Shown: piece by piece, positions 50,891 to 61,483 of the stretch | How positions within the stretch are numbered: position 1 is the stretch's first letter | Layout of the letters: every line of letters starts with the position of its first letter | The notes under the pieces: generated by a model | What the model was told of the DNA's origin: nothing | Seen by the model: the letters and a program-made list of their open reading frames with translations, nothing else | The model's database searches: none | From: Trichosphaerium sp. ATCC 40318 | Lineage: Eukaryota; Discosea; Flabellinia; Trichosidae | Direction: 5' to 3' | Length of the DNA stretch: 64,000 bases | Assembly: GCA_038496445.1 (NCBI GenBank) | Contig: JALMLS010000085.1 | Location: 62,001 to 126,000, forward strand | Made by a program: the position numbers and the translations under genes

Positions 50891-52151
50891 TACCTTAGCT
50901 TGCGTAACACGTGACCTTGGTAGCCTGCGGGCACCCAACGACACTTCAAAGCCTCTTGATGATAGTGAAGGAGCACCTAGTCCAGTAGATGCCTTTTTCA
51001 AGTAATAAACATTGACATTGGTTTCAGGAAGCCCTTCATTCAAAATATTTTTGCTTTTTCGCCATGCCATACTGCAACGTGTATCTAATATGTTCCAGCT
51101 CTTTTTTCAAGTGACAGCGAAGCAATAAAGTATCACGTGTCACGCAAGGTCTAGTTTATTAGATGAGAAAGGTCCAACACGTCAATGGACCACAAAACCA
51201 ACCAAGTGATACTGAAATCAAAGAAAAAAAACAGTACGAAGTTAAAACAATACTGTTAACGCCATGTATTGATATTACGTGCTGAAGGACCATCTCCTCG
51301 TCTGAACACTGGTCTATCTATCCTATTGTTGCGAAATATATTGTCCGTATCATTCAAGTTTGCAACAGGTTTGGCAGGTATCAAAGTGTAAGATCTTGCA
51401 AGTTCTAACTAACGCCCTTCCGTTATGAATACTGATAGAATATTCATTTTGTAAGTTCTGGAGTTTTGCAAGTTCTGTCAGATTTTGTCAGTTTTGATAT
51501 CTCTTCCAGAAAAACAAAACTGATAGGCTGGAAGTTCTGTCAGTTTTGCAATGTTGAACCAGTGCAATGTGAATGCATCACATTCTATAACTCATGACAA
51601 TGTACCTTGCTTGCCGTCCTTGTAACAAACCATGACATAAGTGACCATGTTTACAAAAAATGTGTTCCTTGAATACAGTTAACGGGGTTACTTGAACGCA
51701 GTTAATGACATTGAAAAAAAGTAATAAGTACTATAATTACATGAATAGTGTTAACAAGATGTCACAAAAATCTGGAAACACGAGCGTGTGACAGCACCAT
51801 TTTGGTTATAAGAATCGCCTTGTGTGCTTGCATCTTCAGCTTTATCCAAAGATTTCGTTTCACATCACATCTAAGGTTGGTTGTGAAGCAGAAATTTTAA
51901 CAGCTAATTTTGATAATAAATTTGACAAAATCTGTTTGCTTTCATTGGTCAAACGAGCAACCTGACAGGATCCATGTAAAGGTTTCGCGTCAAGCTACTC
52001 ATTTCTAAAGAAAGCCAAACTAAGTTAGTTTCAACAACGAAGTTAAGTTCAATTCGAAGTCTAAATATAGTAAGAAACTCAAGCATTACAACTCCTAACA
52101 CTAAACGGACAATAAAACTGATTAGTCAAACACATTCCTTTAAATACTGTA
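50327..52151. other. intergenic region, doubtful ORF inside
   Basis: A minus-strand ORF of 160 codons (50588-51070, MAWRKSKNILNEGLPET...) has no family signal, and its duplicate at 53187-53490 is frameshifted, so I do not call it. CACGTG occurs near 50488, 50910 and 51136. Around 51380-51550 the phrase AAGTTCTGTCAG and close variants recurs several times, a loose direct repeat. Confidence 0.4.
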
Positions 52152-53040
52152 ATGGCACTCGAACCCGATCTACTACACCTCCCATACGAGTTATACCTTT
52201 ATATTACCGACATAGACCATGAAATATACGCCAAATGGTCTATACTGTGTAAAAGTACAGCAACATCAACTAGGTTCGACGAAAACTTGGAAAAACATGG
52301 CAGATGGGCGAAAAAGAATAAATGTTCAAGATATCCCAAAACAAAACAAATAGCTGTGATAAGACACTGGAACCATGGTAAACGACATGGTGAAAATAAG
52401 CGATGGTATGATAATGGACAACTTTATTACCAGGAAATGTGGGTTGATGGTAAACGACACGGCAACTGGAAACGTTTCTATGACACAGGGACACTAAGAG
52501 ATGAATGTACATATGTTGATGGTAAACGAGAGGGCGAGCGTAAGAAGTATTTCTGTACTAGCACATTAAGTATGCTTTGTACTTACGTTGATGGTAAACG
52601 AGAAGGAGAAATAAAGAAATGGCATAAGAATGGTCAGTTAATGGAGCTTAGTTTTAGCGTTGGCGGTAAACGAGAAGGAGAGATAAAGAGATGGCATAAG
52701 AATGGTCAGTTAATGGAGCTTAGTTTTCGCGTTGGCGGTAAACGAGAAGGAGAGACAAAGATATGGCATAAGAATGGTCAGCTAATGGAGCTTGGTTATA
52801 GTGTTGGTGGTAAACTAAAAGGACGGATAAAGCAGTGGAATAAGAATGGTCGGTTAATAGACGTTAGTTTTAGTATAGACCTTTCCCAGTACTACGTGGT
52901 AGTACCTTATCAAACACGTTTTACTAGTCCGGATTAATCTCGACGAAAATGGTCAATGCCTTTTCAAATGTAATTACGGCAAAGGTGTTCATGGAGAGTA
53001 CAAGAGCTGGTCTGTATATGGTTTTAGAGGAGGAATGTAA
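52152..53040 (+). CDS. F-box-like MORN (YwqK-type) repeat protein with one intron
   Basis: ATG 52152 starts MALEPDLLHLPYELYLYITD, then TSTRFDENLEKHGRW, the same F-box-like lead as the other MORN genes here. About eight repeats follow, such as GKREGEIKKWHKNGQLMELS, three of them nearly identical (about 52590-52790), indicating recent internal duplication. The open frame appears to stop at 52937, but removing an intron at about 52872-52926 (gtatag...tttactag) restores the pattern: VSFIRINLDENGQCLFKCNY then HGEYKSWSVYGFRGGM and TAA 53038-53040. The spliced model is preferred because the downstream exon continues the repeat. Confidence 0.78.
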
Positions 53041-53186
53041 TTGCACATGGCATCAAAGATGAGGCAAAAAAGGCAAACTTCTTTTGAGAGTGTCACAATG
53101 ATGTCAAAAGAAATAAAGTGAATATCCAATGTTAGCTTTGTGTTTGTAAGTATGTGTATGGAAGTATGATGTTGTATATGTTAGCG

Positions 53187-54412
53187 AGCTAAACTCAGTT
53201 AAGTTAAAGTCACAATACAAACCGATATCAGAATCCACAAAAAATAACGTAAGTAGGTACGTTACCACAACACACATTTGTACCAATCGTGCCTCATTTT
53301 CTACCTGAATTTTTTTCGCAAGAAAGTAAATCGCTTATTCGCCAAAAACGCCGGTGTAAAGCATATCCTTACACTTAAATCATACAAATTCTCACGTTTG
53401 TTTTAGTTATTGAACGGCTACCAACAGAAGCACAGGCGTTCATTCAGCAGCAGAAACGCCAAGATTAGATATTACACTCACCTTAAATTGTGAACGAACT
53501 CGAGTTGAAAGTACAGATGTACTGTTGGATATCACATGGAAGATCCAACAAAGTCGAAAACATTCACAGTTCCATACATTGTCGAGGAGAGCAGCAATCA
53601 ACACTCATTTTGATGAGTCATTAGAACGCAAAGGAAAATGGATCAGATGGTATAAAAGTGGAAAATTTCTAAGTCAAGAACATGCCAAAACTGGATTATG
53701 TCAATGTTGGCATGAGAATGGGCAACTTGAGTCGCAATGGATATTGGTCGATGGTAAAATAGAAGGAGAAGTCAAACAGTGGTATAAAAACGGACAACTT
53801 AATTATCAAGGCAACTGTGTCAAAGGCGAATATAACGGTGAATTTAAGGAGTGGTATGAAAATAAAATCTCAAATCACTTGGGTCAATGGTAAAACGAAC
53901 GGCAAAGCTAAGAAGTGGTATGAAAATGGACAACTAAAATCTCAAAGAACTTGTGTCAATGGAAAACAAAACGGCAAAGTTAAGGCGTGGTATGAGAATG
54001 GACAACTAAAGATATGGGGCACATATTGATGACAAAATAGATGGTATACTTAAAGAGTGGTATAAAAATGGACACCTATCATCTCAAAGCACTTGGGTCA
54101 ACGGCAAAGAAAATGGTAAAAGCAAAGAGTGGTACGAAAATGCGCAACTTAAATCAGTTTGCCTGTGGGATGACGCCAAGCAAGAATAGAATGTAGTAGT
54201 AGCAGTGGCTTATTGATAAAATCATTCAACACCCTTGTTTTTCCATTACAGATGTTTTGTAATATTTTATATGGTTGGTTCAGGTACTTTGCAAACACCT
54301 TTTATTCATCAATTTCGTATTGGTCTGGAAAAGAATAAAAGGTCATCACCAAAAAAAGTAAAGAAACATGTCCTTGTTGTTAGATAGGTAATAAAAAAAT
54401 GGTCAAATAAAA
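53187..54412. repeat. inverted, shortened copy of 48769-50890
   Basis: The plus strand here corresponds to the minus strand of the source. Flanking and coding sequence are both copied. Deletions removed roughly half the repeats and about 250 nt of the upstream part. Confidence 0.8.
53499..54189 (+). pseudogene. broken duplicate of the 48.8-kb MORN gene
   Basis: It keeps the F-box-like lead (FHTLSRRAAINTHFDESLER) and about seven MORN repeats, but in at least three frames: one to about 53893, one about 53817-54029 (KTNGKAKKWYENGQL) and one about 54020-54189 (DGILKEWYKNGHL). The first about 55 nt of the homologous region (53499-53557) are in the opposite orientation to the rest of the gene, so the true start codon and the LDLPCDIQQYIC segment are destroyed. 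A pseudogene by local inversion, frameshifts and deletion. Confidence 0.85.
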
Positions 54413-54524
54413 CACTGCTCGTTGTTCACTGTATTCTAACTTTGATGTTAGAGTTTTAATTCTTTTGGTTATTTCTGAAAAAACAATTTATTTGACACGT
54501 GTAAGACATTTTTTTGTTTCAGAT

Positions 54525-57234
54525 TCATGTGCTCTTTTTTAAAGCCTTCTTTAATCTCTCTGTCATGATATAACGCCATGATTTATGATATCCAACCAAT
54601 ACAACATCATTTAGAAACAAAGTAGGCGAAACCAATCGACGTGTCTTGGTGTCAATAAGAAGAGAAAATAAATCATAATCAGGAATGCCATGAAGAACAT
54701 CTCCTTCAAATACACTTGGTTCTTTCATTTCAACCTATAGATACAATAGTTAGATATCAACCAAACAAGAAACAATCAACGTAAAAAACATACCCTACAA
54801 ACAACAAGTCGACCAATAGCTTTAACACGATCATATGCTTCTTGAGGAGAACATCCATTTTGTTCATCTCTCCTCAAATAACTAATTGGTAGTGTAATAC
54901 CAAGAGATGCTAAAGACTTTACAAGTCTTCTACAGTGACTCTTTCTAGTCATATCAGCCTCTCGAAAGTAACATTCAGTAATGCCAACTAACATCAAAGT
55001 CAGAGCGATTCTTAAATACAACAATCTTACCTTTACTTGCTTCCATCTGTCTTGTAGCTTCTTCAAGCCAAGTTGGATCTGACATCCAATGGTTAGCGTG
55101 GAAGTAACAAATCATATATATAATACCTCTTGTCGGCTTGCGTGATCTCACAGAAAGGTACTGAAGGCTAGCGGAAACAGCCTTTGATAATGAACCGTTT
55201 CTTCTAACTTTCTTTTTCCTTTTCTTTGGACGTGCCATCTTGTCTTGAAGACGACGCTTAGCAGCCGTATCGGCTAAAATATCCCTATAGGATTCTCCTA
55301 TAGACTCAGTATCATCACCATCACCTGACATACGAGGCATTCTAGCAGAGGCACACAAAGTGTTAAACTCCCGACGAGGTATTTTAGCAGTAAGTCCTTT
55401 TGGAACATTTCTTCGTTTCGGTACTGGAGGTTTTGGTACTGCCTTATGCCTCTTCTCCGTAATAGGTCCATTCTCCTCCGAAGACTGACTGTTCTAAACA
55501 AAACATATAAGACGAAATACTAACGCTACGATATCGAACGTACCAGATTATTAGAACTGCTCAACTGAGAACGTGCAGAACTCATTTGTGATAAACGATC
55601 AGAACTCGTTAATGAAAGAGAGCAAGATGCCTCTGGCATATCTTTAATCAAAGGAACACCTCCCACAACTTCAACATTCTGACTAGAAGGTTCTTTCTTC
55701 GCAGCAAGGTTAATTGTAGGCTTTTTATTTGGCCACTGCTAAAACAAAGAATAAGTACACGAAGAACTAATACGGTTTTGATGGTTTTCACGTACCGAAT
55801 TTATACCATCAAGAGTTGGTCTCCTTAAAGGTGGACGCGATAGACGTGCACGTATAGGAGATATTGTTAATTGTTCAAAATCATCTCTGTTAGTGAAGAG
55901 TGATTTATAGTTAGAAATCATCAATTCAACAAGAGAAACCAATACTTGGATTTCTTTCTTTGCAAATGTTGCATTCATTTTAGATTCAGAACTTCTATGA
56001 GACTTGGGTTGATGATCAAATATAATAGTAGCCCAGCATATAGCAAAGTTACGGGCATCTAAATAAAAGACTAAGTCTCCAAGACAACAACAAAAAATAA
56101 ACAGAAAAAAAAAGACAACCCGTTAAACGCACCCATGTGATTGCTCTCTTTAAATCTTGCCAGGTATTTCAATGATTCTATAATAGCCGCCAATAAATCA
56201 AAGTTTGCTTGAGGTAGTGCACCAATACATTGATATAATTTACCAACCTTATCAGTGGTACCTTTCGCATTGCCTTCAGTAAAAAGTCAGAAAAAAATAG
56301 GAAAAAAAATCCTCCTTGTACCAACACATTGAAGATAAAGTTGTGTGAATTCAGAAGGGACAAGCGTCTGTGGAAGCTCCCTTACATAACGCTTAAGAAG
56401 ACCAGCTACGTTACCAACATTGCTCTCGTTCGAAAAGTCGACATCTTTGCCTGTAATAGACGTGTTAACGATTTTAAACGGATTACATCAAAAAAAACGT
56501 CTAACCCGCATTAATGTCGCTTATATAGTTTTTGATACGCGTAGAATTACCGTTAACGCGGAATATACCATCTTGGTTACCTATTTAAACGGTTTGAACC
56601 AAAAAACGTTATAATGATTTAAAAACGTACAATGATCCTTTAGAAACTCTATACACTTTGAAACAATCACTGGTATGCGTTTTTTATTCTGAACTATTTT
56701 AACAAACGGCAGAACAGAATTATTTAATCAAAACTAACCTGTATACCGTTACTCTCTTGTAAAGCAATCAAAGTACCAAGCGGCACACCGAAAATAGCAG
56801 TCTGAAACAAGTAAATTAGCTCTTTTTATAAAATGCTGTGAAAATAATAAAAAACGCACTTCCTTTGAAGCAGACGCGCTTGATTCATGCTGAAGCTGTG
56901 ATATATCCTTGTAAAGCATTAAGATGACTTTTTAAACATGTTTTTTGTTTGGTGGTTTGCTTGCTCTTACCATTGCAGTGCGCTTTTTTCTCCTACGCTT
57001 TGCTGCGGAGGAACCTCGCTTTCTCTTTGAAGGTATTCTCTTGGTTCGTTTTGTTTTAGGGCTCGTTGTTTCAGTCTTACTACCCCATCCCTTTACCCTC
57101 CCAAATAGCTTTGCTTTCTTTTGGTCGTTTGGCTTTTTTGTAACGTTTAGCAAGACGACGAAACTAAAAAGGTAAAAATAACGCTTTGGTAAACGTGCCT
57201 GTGTATTTTCCTTTGTTATACGCTTTGCAGACAT
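54525..57234 (-). CDS. RhoGAP domain protein
   Basis: The N-terminus from ATG 57234 (MSAKRITKENTQ...) is very basic (KRIPSKRKRGSSAAKRRRKK); the first exon joins are uncertain. A gtaaga intron starting after RTAM then joins in frame to DISQLQHESSASASKE and TAIFGVPLGTLIALQESNGI, the start of the RhoGAP domain. Further exons give IVSKCIEFLKDHC, LRELPQTLVPSEFTQLYLQC, LPQANFDLLAAIIESLKYLA and MGARNFAICWATIIFDHQ. The expected catalytic Arg loop near the start of the domain could not be placed confidently. The C-terminal half is Ser/Pro-rich and Lys-rich (DKMARPKKRKKKVRRNGSL) with an unidentified end (CRRLVKSLASLGITLPISYL; HGIPDYDLFSLLIDTKTRRL) to the stop at 54525. RhoGAPs switch off Rho-family GTPases that control actin and cell shape. 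Confidence 0.75.
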
Positions 57235-57606
57235 GTTGTGTTTGAATTTGGCGGTAATTGTTCTTATTTCAAAAGTTAAGCCACACGAAATGATTGTAGT
57301 ATCCTTTTGACGCAATTTTAGAGCTTCTTATGATACGTCGACGCAAAACAAGCCGTGAAAAACAGCTTTAACTGTTTGTTGGTTCAAGTCACGTTATTCG
57401 GAAGTTACTGTAATCTAATACTCTTTGCACGTATCGTGCGTAGACACAATGAATATTTTGGTTAAGAGATACATTAAAAGTTTGATGACTTAGTGAACCA
57501 CCATTCCCTTTAAAAACTACGTCTTACAAGTGGCAGTGAAGCACTCGTTAGTGTTGGATAAATCCAGCGAACTGAGTGGAGGCTTATAGCTATTTTTGTT
57601 GGTGAA

Positions 57607-59583
57607 ATGCAAAACTCTGCGTCTACTGGTAGTATAGAAAATCAAGCGCGTCTGCGTAGTCCCAAAAGAAATGGCAAAAACAAAACGCGTGACAAGCAAA
57701 TGGCTGAGATTAAAGACGAGGTACTGTGTTATACTCTACATTGGTTCATATCTGTGCGTACACTAAAACGGCGTTGTCAAGATATCAAATATGCATAACG
57801 CTCTGTACATGATAAGTTCTATGCTAAAAGACTACAATGAGCGCGTTGGCGAATTGCCAAAGAAGGCTAGAAAACGTAAGAGCAGTGAGAGCGAAAAAAA
57901 GGTACGCACAGCACCAGCAACGCTAAAAACGTCCAAAAACCAAAACAAGTAACGATTGGTGAAGAAAATTAGAAAAGAATCAAATCGAAAGATACACCTA
58001 AATGTAGGCGGTAAAACGTTTGTAACGCTATCTGGAACCCTTACAAAAGACAGAGAATCATATTTCAATATTTTATTAGCAGGCAATCCAGAACCCAACG
58101 GAGAGTACTTTATTGACAGATCACCAAAGTAAGAAACAGTCTAAAAACAACTCTGTGAAGTTTTTCTTTTAATTATAACACCACGTCCTTACTAACGCCT
58201 GTTTAAGACTTTTTGAAGTTATACTGGACTATATACGCAGCGAAACATACGTACCACCTACTGAAACACGTCAACAAAAGCGAGAATTAATAGAAGCGGA
58301 GTTTTATAGAGTTTCAGGGCTAATAAAGGTTATAAAACAGCATGTGAGTGGTCAGGTATCACCAGTAGCGACAGTTGTTGTTGAAGAACCACCTGAGAAG
58401 CCAGAAAAAGTAGAAAAAGTTGAAAAATCCGAAAGTCGTGAAAGTAGCAGGAGCAAGCGATGTAAGTTTTGACAATGGGTGTAATGAATAGTATCCCTAA
58501 CCTTTCTATTTTCTAAAGTACGCAAAAAGTTGAGCGTACAACGTGAACAGTCATGGGATTCAGAGAAAATGGCTCGAGATTTGGAAGTTTATCCTGGTGC
58601 AAAGACTGTTGTTTCTACAGCCAATATTACAGGCTATAGGTAATATTTATCGCATGGTATTGTATTTAATTTATTTAACTGGTATATATTAGGTCTATTC
58701 TTGGTGTAAATGGCTTCCGAAGAGGTGTACACCGGTACGTAGTATTGTAATTCTTGTAAATTTTGATCTTCTTTTTTTCTGGTTTTTTGTGGGTACTGAG
58801 TTGTTTGGTTTACAGGTGGAGAATATATATAACGGGGGCAAGTGATGAAGAACCGTCTACTGATAACTCAGAAGCAGATTTTTGGACGGTTATTGGTGTC
58901 GCTACTCTTGACGCTAAGCGTGAAGGAAACTACAAAGAAGGTAAAAAAAACATCTATTGAAAGATTTTGCTCCTTTTTGATTAACTTGTTTAGGTGTTTA
59001 TGGTTGTTCTTGTAATACTCAGAGGTATGATGCATCAGATGTATCAGGTATGTACTAGTTAATCTCTGTCCTTATAACACACGTGTAGGAGCAAGTAATA
59101 GAGGATTTGCTTTCTCTATAAACGATACAATTACACTTGAATTGGATTGTAAATTGGCGCTATTAAAATACTGGAGAAATGCTAATGATACAGGCGTAGC
59201 TTGTTCTCTTACACCTGGCAAAACGTATTATCCAATAGTGGTAAGTCTTTCACAACCAGTAAACTCAACCGATTGGTTACTTTTCGTTGCCCTCACTTTT
59301 TGACAAAAAAATCATGCTAATCAATGTAAGGTTCTTCGCTATCCTGGTAATCAAGTTACAATTATTGATGAAGGTGAGGTAAGTAAGAAGAATACTCGTG
59401 AAGCAATAGCGAGAACATATACATCTCGTCTTCCAAGAGCAAGGTCTCATTCAAGACGCCGTTCACAACAACGTATGTATTATAAATTTTGGAAGTTTCT
59501 TGCCTCTTTTTGTTGTCGTATCCTTCTAATGTATTGTTACTTTAGCACGGAAACGCGTCTCTATTGACATGCAATTCCAATAG
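57607..59583 (+). CDS. BTB (T1/KCTD-type) plus SPRY-like domain protein
   Basis: Start ATG 57607 (MQNSASTGSIENQARLR). Basic N-terminal exons (KKARKRKSSESEKK) lead to a T1-type BTB: RKIHLNVGGKTFVTLSGTLT, FNILLAGNPEPNGEYFIDRS, LFEVILDYIRSETYVPP. The LNVGG-KxF strand and FIDRS-P...F..ILDYIR are the KCTD/BTB_2 hallmarks. After a Glu/Lys/Ser linker the second half reads SILGVNGFRRGVHRWRIYIT, DFWTVIGVATLDAK, YGCSCNTQRYDASD, NRGFAFSINDTITLELDCKL and LTPGKTYYPIV, a SPRY/B30.2-like fold. An Arg/Ser tail (ARSHSRRRSQQ) ends RKRVSIDMQFQ and TAG 59581-59583. About nine introns. KCTD-type BTBs often serve as CUL3 ligase adaptors and SPRY domains bind targets, so a ligase adaptor role is plausible. Confidence 0.82.
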
Positions 59584-59951
59584 CTTATGTGATGTATTAT
59601 TACAAACAAATAGACAGGTATACCTGTAAGTCCTTAGAAGAACAAAAAAAAACCAGCCTACCAAAAAAGGTCTACAAGAAAAATGCACAAAGCTATAAAC
59701 GTTGTGTATGTAATGTAGTCTTAAGATACAATAATGTACAGTATATGAAACTGTAGAATAAAAAGTTACACACAGAAGGTTGTTGATATGGAGAAGCTCG
59801 TTTAGAAGAACGGATTTTTTTCTGATTTTTGTTTTTCGATTCGAATCTTTACTGCCGTGATTATCAAACTATCGACATTGTCTAACTGAAGTGGTGATAG
59901 AAGTTTATTTACAATGAGTCAGAGATGGCATTTGTTTATAAAACACGTGTG
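59584..59951. other. short intergenic spacer
   Basis: About 370 nt between the BTB-SPRY stop and the convergent MORN gene; CACGTG near 59943. No gene seen. Confidence 0.5.
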
Positions 59952-60830
59952 TTATTTTCCTATTTTTTTACCATTTACAAAGTGGCTTTGTTCACGCAAT
60001 TTATCATGCAAATCCCATCTTTTGTATTCTCCTTCCTTCATACCTTTTACATAATGACATTTCTCTCTCGTAGGCCATCCAGCATGAAACCAGTGTATGT
60101 ACTCTCCTTCTTTTTTACCATTGATGTAATGACACTTCGTTTTAATTGAGCCATCATCATGCCACTCTAAATAATCTCCTTCAATCTCACCATTGACATA
60201 ATGGAAATGGCTCTTTAATATACCATTTTCATACCATTCCTTGTATTCTCCTTCTCGAACGCCGTACAAGAAATTATAACGAGCTGACATTCTTCCATTA
60301 TCAAACCAAGATGTATACCCTTTATGCTTTTGACCTTTGTGATAGAAACAGTTTACCCACTGTAGGCCATTATCGTGCCAGAGCGTGCCCTCCCCGTGGC
60401 GCACGCCACTACTATAATGGGACATCTGTGATAACTGACCGTTAGATCGCCATACCTTATGCTCTCCTTCAAGTTTATCATTAACGTAATGGCTATGTTT
60501 CCATAGTTTGCCCGTGTCAATCCAATACTTACACTCACTTTCTCTTTTACCGTCAACGTACTGGCAATGCTGATACATCCTACCATTTTTATGCCAAAGC
60601 TTGAACGTTCCCACTTGTTTTCCGTTCTCCCAGAATCCTTCAGCGCACTTTGAGCCATTGTCTCTGTATTTAATCCACTTTCCATTCTTGTTAAGAGCGC
60701 TATCAAATCTTGAACTCATCGCTGTTTGTTTAGATAGTAGAGGCCACGTGATAAACGTCTCAACATCTAAAGATGCTATTTCTAGGTGTAGTTCACTCGG
60801 AAGACGTAAAATCCATGCAGGAGAGTGCAT
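59952..60830 (-). CDS. F-box-like MORN (YwqK-type) repeat protein
   Basis: From ATG 60830 (MHSPAWILRLPSELHLEIAS) an F-box-like lead continues FITWPLLSKQTAMSSRFDSA, aligned with the other two MORN genes (LPxELxxxI...FD..L...GKW). About ten repeats follow, such as GVREGEYKEWYENGILKSHF and GEIEGDYLEWHDDGSIKTKC, ending HFVNGKKIGK and stop at 59952. Single exon, about 292 residues, no tail domain. The repeats are more diverged from each other than in the 48.8-kb gene, suggesting an older copy. Confidence 0.85.
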   Translation of the reverse strand: MHSPAWILRLPSELHLEIASLDVETFITWPLLSKQTAMSSRFDSALNKNGKWIKYRDNGSKCAEGFWENGKQVGTFKLWHKNGRMYQHCQYVDGKRESECKYWIDTGKLWKHSHYVNDKLEGEHKVWRSNGQLSQMSHYSSGVRHGEGTLWHDNGLQWVNCFYHKGQKHKGYTSWFDNGRMSARYNFLYGVREGEYKEWYENGILKSHFHYVNGEIEGDYLEWHDDGSIKTKCHYINGKKEGEYIHWFHAGWPTREKCHYVKGMKEGEYKRWDLHDKLREQSHFVNGKKIGK

Positions 60831-61483
60831 TACGCCCGCCACCTGCTTGGTTCTTTAGATAAATAGGCAATGTGTAATAATTTAGAGGTACCTGGTTTTT
60901 TGATGCCATCAGGCACTTGATTTTCGCTATTTTAGCAATGAACGATTGTTTCCGGTGTAAATGAACTTATCAACTTCCCAAGGAATTTATCAGAACTCTC
61001 AGAACAGCTCCTTTAGTACTCCGAGTTTAAATGGATGCATTGAGCTGTAGTTCTCAGTGAGAGATATTTTTAAGTCTCAAAATTGCGAATTTTCGCCATG
61101 TTTTCACACGTTTCGCTTAATATTAGTCACGTTTCGCAAGAAAAGTCCGTAAGGTTGCCTTCGTTTTGCCTCAGCATGCATCGCAAAAAAAAAGGTTTGA
61201 CCGAGATGGCATTTAATAACAAAATAGTTTGAATTCCTCGAAAAAATAAGATTGTAGGTGCTAAAGCACTAGGTATTGCTCACCCAACATTATTCCCAAT
61301 AGCCGCGCATTGTCAAGAATATCCATAGCATCTTTCAAAGTTGTCTAAATAGAATTAAAGATAACAGTGCAGCTTGTAAGGCGCATATTGTTTTGTTTAA
61401 AAAGGCGACTATTTGATAGCATTAACCATATGTACTCTATCCAAGGACTACAGACATTCTTTCTTCCCATGTATTCTTTTTAT
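60831..61483. other. intergenic region
   Basis: About 650 nt; no gene or clear motif seen. It lies between the MORN gene start and the 3' end of the peroxidase-like gene, both on the minus strand. Confidence 0.45.

Noticed and set aside
50588-51070. 160-codon minus-strand ORF upstream of the MORN gene
   Set aside because: No family signal, biased composition, and its duplicate is frameshifted, so coding potential is not supported.
48842-60830. The MORN region as an integrated viral genome
   Set aside because: Flanking and intervening genes (RhoGAP, BTB-SPRY) are intron-rich cellular genes and no viral replication, capsid or polymerase genes are visible.
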